NCBI GenBank assembly: GCA_012931725.1
Contig: CM022949.1
Location: forward strand, 57,927,035-57,991,034
Length of the DNA stretch: 64,000 bases
Reading direction: 5' to 3'
Origin: Litsea cubeba
Lineage: Eukaryota; Streptophyta; Magnoliopsida; Laurales; Lauraceae
Shown: in pieces, positions 22,754 through 34,190 of the stretch
Position numbering within the stretch: the first letter of the stretch is position 1
Layout of the letters: every line of letters starts with the position of its first letter
The notes under the pieces: model-generated
Database searches by the model: none
Told to the model about the DNA's origin: nothing
Seen by the model: only the letters and a program-made list of their open reading frames with translations
Translations under genes and position numbers: made by a program

Positions 22754-23653
22754 TGTGTGGGGAGATTTTCAAAGCTCCAGGATTGTACTAATCACGGCTA
22801 TAGATGGGATTAAGCACTCCCACGTGCCAACCACGTGCCATCCACGTGGCATGCAGACTCACCTTGGCTGTCGAGACAGAGGCCTCAGCCGAAACCAGAC
22901 AGACCTTGGGCTGCTAGCGCTGAGCTCTGCTACCAAGGGTCACTTCGGCTAAAGAGCTTGACCCCGGCCAAGGAAGCCGGGGACCCTGGCCAAGGAGCCG
23001 GGCGAAAGCCGAAGCAAAGAAGAATCCCCGCTCGCGCCGTACGCCCGCCACGTCATCAGATACGTGGCAGAGTAGGGGCGCGAGCCAGTGGGACAGATGC
23101 GACATCAGCCGTCCACAATTCGTCAGATCGCTGACATGGCGGCATCCAACGTGTGGCCACATCAGGGCAAGGCCCGAGGATGGATCCGATGGGACCTCTA
23201 CCGCCAAAGGCCTCCAACAGGATCTGGCCCAACATGACATGCATTAAATGCAATATGGGCTGATCCGACTGTCATTTATTACTTTGTGGGCTGAAGTGAA
23301 CCGCATTTATTACTTTGTGGGCTGATAAGGACTTCCCTATCAAATCGTGGGACCCACTCCAAAATATCATCCAAGATATCCCCAAGAGTCCTCTATAAAT
23401 AGGACTTCATTTCACATGCAAGGTACGCAACCCATACTAGAGAGCCGTTACTCTGCCTCTCTTCTTCCTCTCCTTCCTGTGTTCCAGTTCACTTACTGAC
23501 TTAGGCATCGGAGAGCCTTGCGCCGCCCAGGCCAGGGTCCTCTGACTGTTTCTTCTTCCCTTTCAGGCTTGAGGCAGCAGATCATCTTCTTCTACTTGGA
23601 TAAGTCCTATCAGGCCCCCTTATTATTGTGAGTCACAGTTTTCAGCACTTACA
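22754..23653 (+). mobile_element. 5' LTR of element A (900 bp)
   Basis: It starts TGTGTGGGGAGATTTTC and ends TCAGCACTTACA. The TATA box CTATAAATAG is at 23393-23402, so transcription should start near 23425. It is homologous to 34205-35100 and 8412-9310. Confidence 0.95.
22821..22848. promoter_or_regulatory. Three G-boxes spaced 11 bp apart (A 5' LTR)
   Basis: Perfect CACGTG motifs start at 22821, 22832 and 22843 in U3. The 3' LTR keeps two, at 34273 and 34284, also 11 bp apart. They are candidate bZIP/bHLH sites controlling the LTR promoter. Confidence 0.65.
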
Positions 23654-23655
23654 AT

Positions 23656-23673
23656 TGGCGCCATCTGTGGGAA
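23656..23673 (+). other. Primer binding site of element A
   Basis: TGGCGCCATCTGTGGGAA starts two bases after the 5' LTR. The TGG start complements a tRNA 3' CCA. The first seven bases fit plant tRNA-Asp but the rest does not, so I leave the primer tRNA open. Confidence 0.75.
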
Positions 23674-23718
23674 AGTACTATCCCAACCTTCCCAACCTTC
23701 TCAATCCTACCAGATACC

Positions 23719-25480
23719 ATGCCTCCGAGGCATAAGAAAGGCGGAGAATCTTCGAGAGCAATGCTCGAGCAACCAGGCCCGTCGACGGACGCCCCTCCTC
23801 AAGGGCGGTCCAGAATGGTGCATGGCGCATCTACAAGCGAGGGGCGCATAGGCTCGCAGCTCTTCGTCGAAATTCCCTTCCAAGAGGGACTTGTTGAAGA
23901 TTCATCCCCGTGCGACGAAGTCACGCCTCCCCGACGGGACGAACGGCGACATGAGCGTCCCCCGAAGGACAAAGGTGTAGCAGTCGACGAGCCACGCCGT
24001 CAGCGAGACCTCGATGACGGAGGAGATATCGCGGCTCAAGATGCTCTCATCCAGGAGCAGGACAGAATAATCCGCCAGCTCCAGCAGCAACTGAGAGTGG
24101 CAGGGGGCCCCTCAGCAGGCCAGCCCTCCGAGCCCCAAGGAGGGAAGAAAGCAGCCCCAAGCAAGGTGGTCTAGCCCTCCCACGAAGATTTGAGAGCTTT
24201 TTTTGGAGCAGAAGCGTAGTCGGGCCAACGACAAGTATTCGAGCAATGGTCAAAGCCACCACGGCCGAAACGACCAAGCTTGCAGCTACCACAGCCGAGG
24301 CCATTCGAAGCGAAAGTCGGAAGTAGTGTCACTGCGGAAGGATGTCGAGCAGGAGCGGCTCGACAGGCGTATCAAGCTGGCCGTTCAGCACAATATGGAG
24401 ATGGCCGCTCTTGCCCGAGACCAGCAAGAGATTTACGGCCCCACCTATCTGGGGGCCTCTCCCTTCACGCGGGATATCAAGGAGACTCCTCTGCCCAGGA
24501 AGTTCTCTGTCCCGCGGTTCGTCCCTTATGACGGAGTGTCTGACCCAGCCGCTCACCTCCGACACTTCTCTCGGAAGATGTCCATCTAGGGGAATGAGGG
24601 CCACCTCAACTGCAAGATCTTTTCCTCCAGTCTGGGCGACCTCCCTCTGAAGTGGTACTGCGCCCTTCCGGAGAAGTCCATCTCAAGTTGGAAACAGCTC
24701 CAACTCTCATTCCTGAAGAAGTTCCAGGCCTATAGCGTCGTCCCCAAGACTGATGCTGATATTCTTGACCTGAAGATGAAGCAGGGCGAAAGCATCACCC
24801 AGTTCGCCAAGCGTTTTTGAGCAGTCTACAGCCAAATTGAGGATACTAGAGATGAAGTGGCGATTTTCGCCTTCCGGAATGCCCTGTTGCCAGGGAACGA
24901 GCTGAGGAAAGACCTGACCGGTGACCCCGCGACCTCCATGCCAGCCTTGATGTCCCGGATTAAGCGCTATGTCGCCCGGGAGGAGGATGAAATCCGGGCC
25001 CGGGAGAATCACGGCCCAGGACCTAAGGAGAGGGGCAATCAGCCCCAGCAGAGAGAAAAGAAGCCCTTTCGAAAGGAAGAGCCGAAGCAAACCTGGGTCT
25101 CCAGCTCGGCAAAGGCTGCAGCAACCAGGTATGGGGGCACCAAGAAGACCAGACCCCCTGCCGATGCCTACCAGGCTGTGAACGTCGTCTTCAGGGAGCC
25201 GATCCACCAAATCATGAACAAGATCAAGAATAGGCCATTCTTCAGCTGGCCTCATCCCATGCCGAGCGAAGCCTCCACCCGAGACCAGACTAAGTTCTGT
25301 GCCTACCACAAGCAGAATGGGCACAAAACTGAGGAGTGCAGAACCTTGAAGTTCTTCCTGGAGAAGCTCGCCAAAAAAGGTCATCTGGAGGAGTTTGTCA
25401 AGGCAGGAGATGCAGGCGCTGGCGGCAGCGGCCGAGCTCATCAGAGCGCTGATAGGGATCCAGACAGCGAAGATTCTGAG
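23719..25480 (+). pseudogene. gag: Gag of element A
   Basis: The ATG at 23719 opens a hydrophilic, Pro/Arg-rich N-terminal part ending in a Gln-rich helix (IRQLQQQLRVAGG). A TAG at 24172 and a frameshift near the T run at 24198-24204 move the reading into the frame used by all of pol. The core has LPRKFSVPRFVPYDGVSDPA (about 24500-24560) and LKMKQGESITQFAKRF. A zinc knuckle of the variant form CX2HX4HX4C (CAYHKQNGHKTEEC) is at 25298-25339. Stops lie at 24587 (TAG) and 24818 (TGA, at a probable Trp codon). Gag forms the particle and packages RNA. This copy is broken. Confidence 0.85.
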
Positions 25481-25599
25481 AAGATCATCAACGTGATCCA
25501 CCTGGCACCCTCAACTCCCTCTCCTTCAGCTAGAGGCAGTTCCCAGGCTCGTGCCGAAGCCAGGCAGGCCTCGCATGGGAAAGAGGTGATGAGAGCCGA

Positions 25600-27680
25600 G
25601 CTCGGACCGGCGTCCAAGCGAGCACGGCGTGAGCGGCCAGCCATCTCATTTTCAGATAGAGACCTTGAGGGAGTGCAGCTTCCCCACAATGACCCTTTGC
25701 TCCTGACGATGAAGCTGCGGGACTTCACAGTGAAGCGGATCCTGATCGACCCCGGCAGCTCATCTAAAGTTCTTTACTACGGATGCTTCAAGAAGATGGG
25801 GCTCTAGGAGACTGATTTGAAGGAAGGCCGCACACCTCTGATTGGGTTCAGCGCCAAGCCGGTCTACCCCAAGGGGAGAATCACTCTGGAGACCAGAGTA
25901 GGCGGAGCCTCGGTCATGACGGATTTCCTAGTGGTAGATGCCCCCTCTCCCGACAATGTCATTATGGGCATGGCGTGGCTCCACAAGATGGAAGCAGTTC
26001 CCTCCTCTCTCCATCCGAAGCTGAAGTTCATACTCGAAGGCAAGAATGGCAGAATGGAGGTGGTTACAGTTGAAGGGGATCAGCAGCTGGCCAAGCAGTG
26101 CTTGTTGGCCATGGTCCCTGCAGAGAAAGAGCCAGAGCGAGTAAACCTCGCAGAGTTCGAAAGGGGGCTGGATGAGATCGGCCGAGATCCTGACAAGAAG
26201 AGTATTGAAGATCTCGCCGAAGTTAGGCACGACCCGTCAGACCCTGATAGATTTTTTCTGATCGGCACCCAGCTGCCCGGACCAGAGAGAGCCGAGCTCT
26301 CAAGATTTTTGATGCAGAATGTGGATGTCTTCGCTTGGAACCCGAGCGAAATGCCTGGAGTCGACCTCGAGGTCATGTGTCACAGGCTGAATATGGACCC
26401 TAACCACAAGCCAGTGGTACAGAAGGCCCTCAGGATGGGGCTGCAGCAGACGGAAGCGGTGGTCGAGGAAGTCGACAAGTTACTCGGGGCAGGCACAATC
26501 CGGGAGGTCCAGTACCCGGTCAAGCTAGCCAATACGGTGGTAGTGAAAAAGAAGACTGGCAAGTGGAGGGTGTGCATGGACTTCACAGATCTCAACAGAG
26601 CATGCCCGAAGGATAGCTTCCCTCTTCCCAAGATCGATCAGATGATTGACGCCACTGCTAGCCATGACAGAATGAGCTTCCTCGACGCCTACAGAGGCTA
26701 CCACCAGATTCCGATGTATGAGCTGGACGAGGAGAAAACAACATTCATAACCCCCCGCGGCACTTACTGCTATAAGGTGATGCCCTTTGGGCTGAAAAAC
26801 GCGGGGGCAACTTATCAGCGCCTCGTCACTAAAATGTTCTAGGCTCAGCTCGGTAAGACAGTTAAAGTCTACATTGATGACATGGTCGTCAAGTCCAAGC
26901 AGTCGAGCGACCATCTGGCGGATCTGGCCTAAGTCTTCAGCATCCTCCGTGAATTCAAGCTCAAACTGAACGCTTCCAAGTGCGCTTTCGGCGTAGCTTC
27001 TGGCAAGTTCCTCGGAAGCCTAGTGACGCGGAGGGGGATAGAGGCCAACCCGGATCAGATTACTGCAATCCTGGGCATCCAAAGCCCATCCACTACCAAG
27101 GAGGTTCAGAAGCTTACAGGCATGGCTGCAGCACTCAATCGCTTCATCAGCAGATCATCAGATAAGTGCCGGCCTTTCTTTCAGCTTCTGAGAAAAAATT
27201 TTAAGTTTCAATGGACGCCTGAGTGCGACCAAGCATTGGAAGCACTCAAAACCTATCTGTCTTCACCACCTTTACTCTCTACCGCAACTCAGGGAGGGAC
27301 TTTGTATTTATATCTTGTGGTCTTGGATCACGCAGTGAGCTCCGTCCTCATCAGAGAGGACGATGGAGTCCAAAAACCAATCTACTATACAAGTAAGATC
27401 CTGCTCGATGCCGAGACCAGATACCTTTTGCTAGAGAAGCTTGCGTTGGCACTCGTCAGTGCCTCCCGCAAGCTCTCCCATTATTTCCAATCCCACACTA
27501 TTGTGGTTATCACGGAGCATCCACTTCGATCTATCTTCAAGAAAACTGACTTTTCAGGGCGCATATCAAAATGGGCAGTCGAACTGGGGCAGTATGACAT
27601 CCAGTACCGTCCCAGGACTGCGATCAAAGCCCAAATCCTGGTAGATTTCATTGTAGAATTCGTCTCCCCGAGCTCGGCTT
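25600..27680 (+). pseudogene. pol: Pol of element A: protease, RT, RNase H
   Basis: The aspartic protease has IDPGSSSKVLYY (Asp at 25748), close to the usual D-x-G-S/T-S. RT follows from about 26380, with TVVVKKKTGKWRVCMDFTDL, DAYRGYHQIPM, VMPFGLKNAGATYQR and the catalytic YIDD at 26870-26881. The RNase H region runs to about 27660 (PIYYTSKILLDAETRY, PRTAIKAQILVDFIVE). In-frame stops are at 25805 (TAG), 26840 (TAG) and 26930 (TAA). Element B has Gln at the last two positions, so these look like CAG-derived changes. Gag and pol share one frame here, as is common in plant gypsy elements. Confidence 0.9.
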
Positions 27681-27769
27681 CGACCCAGCCCGGCACCGAA
27701 CTGGGGGGCATGAGGCATGAGCATGAAGTCACCGAGGTCGAACAATCTTCTGAAAGCCAAGTTCCTATC

Positions 27770-28200
27770 TCGACATGGAAGGTCTTTGTTGACGGCTCGT
27801 CCACCTCCAAGAGAGCTGGCGCCGGCATAGTCCTCCAATAGCCAAAGGGACTGGTCATAGAGCAAGCCTTCACCTTGGGCTTTAAAGTGACGAACAATGA
27901 AGCGGAGTACGAAGCTCTGATAGCAGGGCTGAATAGTGCCAGAGTCCTCAGCGGCCAGCAATTGGTGGTCTTCAGTGATTCACAACTGGTAACTAGTCAA
28001 CTCACTGGAGACTACCAAGATAGGGACGACAGGATGGCGGCCTACTTAGCCCTCGCAAAGAAACTGCTCTCTCACTTCCAGACAGCCGAGGTCAGGCAAA
28101 TCTCCAGAGATACCAATACGCATGCTGATGCACTTGCAAACCTGGCCTCCGCTGTCGAAGCGGGAAAGAAAAGGACCATTGAGGTCGGGTCGATATCAAG
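27770..28200 (+). pseudogene. Extra archaeal-type RNase H of element A
   Basis: After the normal RNase H comes a second domain: VFVDGSSTSKRAGAGIVLQ, then NNEAEYEALIAGLNSA, VFSDSQLVTSQLTGDY and TNTHADALANLAS. This gives a D...E...D...D-type acidic set. Known Tat and Ogre elements carry such an added archaeal-like RNase H (aRNH), which supports the clade call. A TAG at 27839 interrupts it after GAGIVLQ. Confidence 0.75.
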
Positions 28201-29517
28201 ATCAAGCCTAGAGCTCCACTCATCTCGGCAAGTCTTGTGCGTTGATCTCGGCCCGAGCTGGATGGACCCAATAATCTCTTACCTAAAGGACGACCAGCTC
28301 CCCGAAGACAAGAATGAAGCCCACCGAATCAGACTCAAGGCAGCCCGATTCTGGCTATCTCCTGAAGGCAAACTATGCAGAAAATCCTTCACGGGTCCCT
28401 ACCTCCAATGCGTCCATCCGAGCAAGGTGGACGACTTTCTGTATGAGATCCATGAAGGAATCTGCGGCAACCACATCGGAGGGCGGTCACTGGCCTACAG
28501 AGCAATCAGCCAAGGTTACTGGTGGCCATACATGTAGAAGGATGCGCAGGTATACGCCAAAAAGTGCGAAAAATTCCAGAAGTTCTCCCATTCTCTTCAT
28601 CAGCCAGCGCAAGACCTGAGTCCCCTCTCTAGTCTATGGCCCTTCACTCAGTGGGGGCTGGACATTGTGGGACCTCTCCACCGAGCTCCAGGGAACAAGA
28701 GATGGTTGATAGTTGCTACAGATTACTTCACGAAGTGGATAGAAGCTGAGCCGCTGTCCTCCATCACTGAAAGGGACTCCAAGAACTTCGTGTGGAAAAA
28801 CATCATAACAAGGTTCGGCATCCCCAGGGCCCTAATTTCAGACAACGGGACTCAGTTTGACTCCAAATTCTTTAAGGACTTCTGTCAAGAGCACGACATC
28901 AAGAACCACTACTCCACTCCGGCGTACCCGCAGAGCAATAGTCAGGCCGAAATCTCTAACAAAGTACTGCTTGACGGCCTGAAGAAGCGATTGGACAAGG
29001 CAAAAGGGAGATGGGTAGAAGAGCTTCCTAGCATGTTGTGGGCATACAGGACAACTCCGAGACGATCCACCTCGGCGACACCCTTCTCGTTGGCTTATGG
29101 GATGGAGGCGGTCATTCCTTTAGAAATTTGCCTCCCTACCCTGAGATCAGAACTTGTCGACCGAGGCCGAAACGAGACGAATCTGGCAATGGAGCTGGAC
29201 CTAGCTGACGAGCGCCGAGATGCAGCGGCCATACGACTAGCCGACTATCAGCAACGGCTAGCCAGAGGATACAATGAAAAAGTCAGAGAAAGAAGCTTCT
29301 TAGTAGGAGAACTAGTGCTGAAGAAGACCCTGCCAGCTGACAGAGACTCAAATGAAGGCAAACTGGCCCCAAATTGGCATGGCCCATTCAGGGTGGTTTC
29401 ATTGGCAGGACGATCCTCTTACAAGCTTGAAGACTTGGAAGGCAACAGTTGCCGAGACCGTGGAACGTATCTCACTTGAAGAAGTTCTATTTCTACGATG
29501 TAATGAAAGTTCTATGA
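28200..29517 (+). pseudogene. Integrase of element A
   Basis: The zinc-binding part reads HEGICGNHIGG...KKCEKF (28449-28575). The second Cys of the HHCC pair is Phe here (TTC), where element B has Cys, so the site is probably dead. The catalytic core has GLDIVGPL (28655-28680), ISDNGTQF (28833-28860) and SNSQAE (about 28930-28950), the D, D, E set. A TAG is at 28535. Near the end a one-base deletion around 29447 shifts the frame; the conserved tail HLKKFYF is read in the next frame and ends with TGA at 29515-29517. Confidence 0.88.
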
Positions 29518-29559
29518 TCAATGAATGCAGCTTTTGCCCTGTCACCAATTTGTGTCATC

Positions 29560-29995
29560 TGGGTTGACACACCTTGGGAAGATTTTGGATTCATGTATCC
29601 AGTCTTCCCTTAAAATTCTGGGCTCACGCGCCCATGGACCGACTTAGGATTTATACATCCAGTCGCTCCTAAAACCCTGGGTTGATACACCTTGGGAAGA
29701 CTTCGGATTCATGCATCCAGCCTTCCCTAAATTTTGGGTTCACGTGCCCATGGACTGACTTAGGATTTATACATCCAGTCGCTCCTAAAACCCTGTGTTG
29801 ATACACCTTGGGAAGACTTCGGATTCATACATCCAGCCTTCCCTAAATTTTGGGTTCACGTGCCCATGGATTGACTTAGGATCTATACATCCAGTCGCTC
29901 CTAAAACCCTTGGGTTCATGTACCCTGGGATTGACTCCGGATTTACACATCCAGTCTTCCCAAAAACTCTGGATTCATACACCCCCCGAGATCGA
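29560..29995. repeat. Element A tandem array: ~117-bp dimers of ~58-bp monomers
   Basis: The block with ACCTTGGGAAGA recurs at 29571, 29689 and 29805 (118 and 116 bp). Each block holds two related halves of about 58 bp. One has GATACACCTTGGGAAGACTT and the other has CATGGACTGACTTAGGATTT. Both end in a CATCCAG...CCCT-like tail. The last copies (29910-29990) are degenerate. Confidence 0.85.
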
Positions 29996-29999
29996 TCCC

Positions 30000-31231
30000 G
30001 GACTCAGGCTCGCACAGCCGAGATCCTCGAGACTCTGGGCTCATCTCGGGCAATAACAGTTCGTCTCGGCCAAAGATAACCCATCTCGGCTAATGACAGT
30101 CAAGAAAATAAAAAAGCAGTGCAAGCATGAAAGTGGAGAAAAGCAGCACAAAATACAAAGAAAAGCAAAAAGAAAAAAAAAAGGAATACAGAAATGCAGA
30201 AACACTGTACACAGTTCATCTGATAAAAGACTTTGTTTTTTATTAAATGTAATTTCGTCATTAAAAGGATTACAGAAAAGAAAAAACGGAATACAGTAAT
30301 GAGGCTCGCAGTCCTCTGAAAACAGAAAAGGAAGGCTGCTTGGAGGTCTTGATCTTCATCGTCCCGCTGCCTGGAGGTCTTGATATCCCACACAAGGGTC
30401 TGCGGCATGATTCCACACAGGGACCGGCAGGATCAGAACAAGAACCTCAAACACTAGTAGCGGCACCAACTCCCGGCTTGAGAATCACCTCCCAGCCACG
30501 TAGGCAGGAGGTGATCTCCACAGGCGCATCGGCGGGAGTTGGCCGTGGACCCGCGTTCAGAGAGCGCGTAGTCCACGAGGATCATCTTCAGAGAGCACGC
30601 AGACCACGAAGGACAGCCCCTCCCGGAGGAATCTGTCTTCTGTTGCAGGAGGCCTGTCCAGGGCAGAGGTTCCTAAAGTTCTACAGGCTGCCAGACTGGC
30701 TGACAGAAAGATACAGGTCCTCATGGTAACGGCAGAATAGAGGGCCAGGGTTCTTTTCTCTCCCATCGCAAGCTCACTGCCTCTATTTATAAGGAGAAGA
30801 AGAGCCCAATCTTCAAGATAGTTTATGAGGCGAGGTCTCCCACGCCCTACGTGGAACGCACATTTTTTTTAAGATGACTAGCGGTCCCGATGGTGACACG
30901 TGGAGCCATCTGCTCATTTTCCTTATTGGCCGTACCGCTGCACTTATTGCTATTCATGGGCCTCAGAATACGGAGTATCAACGCAGATAATTGTGAAGAC
31001 CGTTTGGTATTCTCTCCAACTCAAGACTCACACGTCACGTCGCATTAAAGCACTCAGCCGAACTCAGGCACACAGAAGCCGAAATAAAAAAGATAGAGAA
31101 AAGAGCAGAACAAGTGAAGAAAGTCTGCTTTTCATTAAAACTGAAGGGGGATTACAGGCAGGATCGCACTACATTCCAAAAGAAAAAACAGAGAAAATTA
31201 CAAGTATAGAAGCAGGAAAAATACAAGATAA
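30000..31231. other. Element A spacer before antisense gene
   Basis: Non-coding as far as I can see. 30530-30810 is homologous to element C 4720-4985. It carries a conserved minus-strand TATA box at 30781-30794 but no frame clearly shared with C. Confidence 0.6.
30781..30794 (-). promoter_or_regulatory. Second antisense TATA box (element A)
   Basis: The minus strand reads CCTTATAAATAGAG. Position and flanks match 4959-4970 of element C. It would start a separate minus-strand transcript heading for the tandem array and the 3' end of pol. Confidence 0.5.
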
Positions 31232-33676
31232 CTACAGTGGCTTCGGCGACTCCACTAGCACGATCACCGTCTCTGATGAACCGGCAGCATCGGCGACGAC
31301 CGCGGCCTTGTCTGGCGCGTCACCCACAGGAGGGGCAGAGGGAACATCGCTCGCAGACGCCACGGCCGGAACATCATCTGTTGGGAGAGTCGTCGGAGCA
31401 CCGTCCGAAACAGGGCCAGCTGCAGGAGCATCCACTAGGGCGCTCTCGGTCAGAGATGCAGAACTCGGCTCGGGCTCTGGGCCGGAATACTTTGGCAGAT
31501 CCTGAAAGATAGGGTGGTCTTCAAGAACCCCCGCTCGTCTCAAAGCGGCCAGACACCCCTCCTCGAACAAGATGGAGGTGATCTCCTCCACCTACCTCTC
31601 GTATTCCTCCGTAGCCTGGTCCACTCCCTTCTGAAAAAGAAGACTGGGCCTCAACCTACTGCGAGGACTTGAGGTCAGCGATCTCCTTCTCCAGCCGCTC
31701 GACTTCGGCGTGCCTAGCCTTCATCTTAGTAATTTCCTTTTTCAGCTTCTCCGCTTCGGCACGACCAGCGAGCACTTCGCCACGCTGCCCGCTGACTCAG
31801 ACGCCGAATCAGCCTTCACTCTGGCTAGCTCTGTCTCCAACTCGGTAATCTTCTTCATCTTCGCCCAGATTTCTCCCTCCAACTGATGGGTTGCCGACGT
31901 GAGATCGGTGACGCTGGCCAGCGCCACACCTAGCTGCGCAGCCGCCTCGGCACTGCTCCTCTTCAGCTCTCCCAGCTCCTTCTTCAGTTTTTCCCTCTCG
32001 GACTCCAGCTGGGTGATCTTGGAGACGTTCTTGTCGCTCCTCTCCATTACTGTCTGAAGCCTCTGCACGTTCTGTAGAAGAAAACAAGTCAGACGGGAAC
32101 AGCCGAAGTGAAATACATCGAAAAGAATATCAAGGATACCTACCAGGAGGGAAGCCTGAATGGCCGACCCCAGCAGACTCTCATTATCCTACTTCGCGTG
32201 CGCCTCCATGTCACGCGGTAGAGCACAGGCTTTGGCAAGAGTCCCGATGACGAGACAGTTCCCTTGCACCCGGTCCTCTACATTCAAAGGTTTCCCGGGC
32301 TGGGTCTCTAGTCTAGGCCTCCATGCCGCCGGGGCAGCACGAGGTCCGGAGGCCGATCCGGACCCTTGCCCTAGTATGACACTGAGGTCGCGGGCCGTCT
32401 CGGCAGTAGTCCTGCTCGCTGGCGTAATTTTTCTGGGAGGTGCCTTGCCTCCGGAGGTGCGCGCAGGCGCCTTATCTTTAGGAGCCTCTCGGCCCCCTAC
32501 TCTTTCTCCCTCGCCTTAGACCTCTTCGTCGGCGGAGACCCATCCCTTGGATGATCTGGTGATTGTCTCCGCACTCCTTCGACCGGAGCAGAGACCGGGG
32601 CAGAGGAGGCAGCAGCTCCCCCCAAGCCTGAAACCATACGGCCACTAGCAGAAGAAGGCGTCGCAGAAGATGAAGACCCGCGCCTGAACTTGGCCGCTAG
32701 GTCCTTAGTTCCAAGCATTCTCGAGCTACCTTCCATCCTCTCTTCCGGGTCAGATTGGTAAGCGTCCACTACCTCCCTCAAACTCAGAGACCCCGAACTG
32801 GAAGATGTAGATGCCTCAGCGCCAGACGTAGCTCGGCTCGCAGTAGGATCGACCAAAGGAATGCCCGCAAGCACGGCCAAAGAAACGGAGGGAAGGTCAG
32901 CCCTGCGCTGCTCCAATCCTCCTATAATGGTCGCGGTACCTCGGCGTGTATCCCAGCAGTTTCCAGGCCGATCTGGTCTCGTGCCCAGTATATTTTTCGA
33001 CCTTCTTGTGGTCAGCAACGTTCTTTGTCCAACCGTCACTCACAGCCCGGCATCGCCTCGCTCGCAGTTCTGCACAGCAGACAATAAGGGGTGTCAGTTC
33101 GGCAATATAAAGGTTAAGCAAAAGGAGCAGACTAAAGAATCGGTGTTTACTTGGGACGGCCCCGAGATGGCGAGGGACCCTGAGCGTCCTGCCCTCGCCA
33201 GCGCCGAATTCCCAATCCCCCGAAACACAGAAGAGATCTTCCTCGGCGTTTTTACTAGAATCCTCCAAGGCCAGGACGAAGCCCTTTCGGCGCTGCTTCA
33301 CTCCAAGATAATAGTTGTCTCCCCCAGCCTTGCAGATGTCGTACACGTCTTCGATATCGTGGACGCCCAAATTTGTCCCCAGGATTTCGTTCAGTTTCGC
33401 CGTGCCCATGATGACCTTGAAGCCATTGGGCATCAGCTGGCATGGGGCGATGGACCAGGCATCGAGACAGGCTCTAAGCAGGGGATGCAGAGGAAATCTG
33501 ACCCCACCTTCGATCATAGAGATCAAAGGGAACGGCATCCAGTCGCAGGACCAGCAGCATAGGGCGTAGTCGCAGGGAGTCGCCGGCCTGAGGCGAACCC
33601 CCTCCGGAATACTGAAGGTAGCCCTAAACCTAGCCATGCCCTCATCCGTGTCTAACTGAAACCTAGGGGTGGTCAT
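31232..33676 (-). pseudogene. Antisense gene of element A (aORF), spliced
   Basis: Exon 1 (33676-33151) starts MTTPRFQLDTDEGMARF and holds the same N-terminal domain as in element C (GGVRFPLHPLLRACL, PCQLMPNGFKVIMGTAKLNE, LGVHDIEDVYDICKAG). The intron at 33070-33150 is 81 nt with GT/AG ends, as in C. Exon 2 (33069-32144) has the HETRSAWKLLGYTPRYRDHY block, an acidic Ser-rich stretch and a basic Pro/Ser region. The second intron is 32072-32143. Exon 3 (from 32071) is a coiled coil of repeated Glu/Lys/Leu, and the C-terminal tail (31591-31232) ends VESPKPL. Frameshifts and a stop in the middle make this copy defective. It has its own TATA box. The protein's job is unknown. Confidence 0.72.
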
Positions 33677-33922
33677 CTCTACAAGAAGAAGAAGGAAAAC
33701 CGAAACCCTAAAGACAGAAACCCTAAAAAATACAGGGGCACGAAGTCACTTACAGAGACAGAAAGGCAAGCCAAGAATCGATCTGGACACGTCTCGCGAT
33801 CGTCCTCGCCAGAACAGTATAGAGAGATCTCGAGAAGACAGACGAAGAGCAGAGCAAGGATCGAAAGCAAGGGCAAAGAAAATCGGAAGAGAAAATAAAG
33901 AAAGAAGAACGGAGGACGGCAA

Positions 33923-33935
33923 CCCTATTTATAGG
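33923..33935 (-). promoter_or_regulatory. TATA box of the element A antisense gene
   Basis: The minus strand reads CCTATAAATAGGG, 247 bp upstream of the ATG at 33676. Confidence 0.65.
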
Positions 33936-34190
33936 GGAAGGGAGCCCTCTTTGGGCGCCATCCATGAATTTGAAATGACAGACTTCGCGATCCGCGCCTG
34001 TCTCATCACCTTGATGGCATGATCCGTGAGGAAGCAACACGTGTGGCCGCCGGTTCGTTTCCCGGGGTGAACAGGACACAACATTTATTGCCTCGGATAA
34101 GTTGAAGCGGCGCCCAATAATGATCGCAGTATCCTCAAGCAGATTCTCTAGCTTCTGACCCCTAAAGGCTAGGGCGCTTAAGAAGCCATA

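Noticed and set aside
23656..23673. Naming the primer tRNA as tRNA-Asp or tRNA-Arg
   Set aside because: Only the first seven bases fit tRNA-Asp well, and the remainder does not match any tRNA I can recall with confidence.
24707..25501. A 264-codon minus-strand frame opposite element A gag
   Set aside because: Gag on the plus strand shows the zinc knuckle and core motifs. The minus frame has no recognisable feature and no counterpart in B.
25805..28537. Fungal repeat-induced point mutation as the cause of the stops
   Set aside because: The genes are from plants, and the CAG/CGA contexts fit plant CG/CHG methylation decay better.
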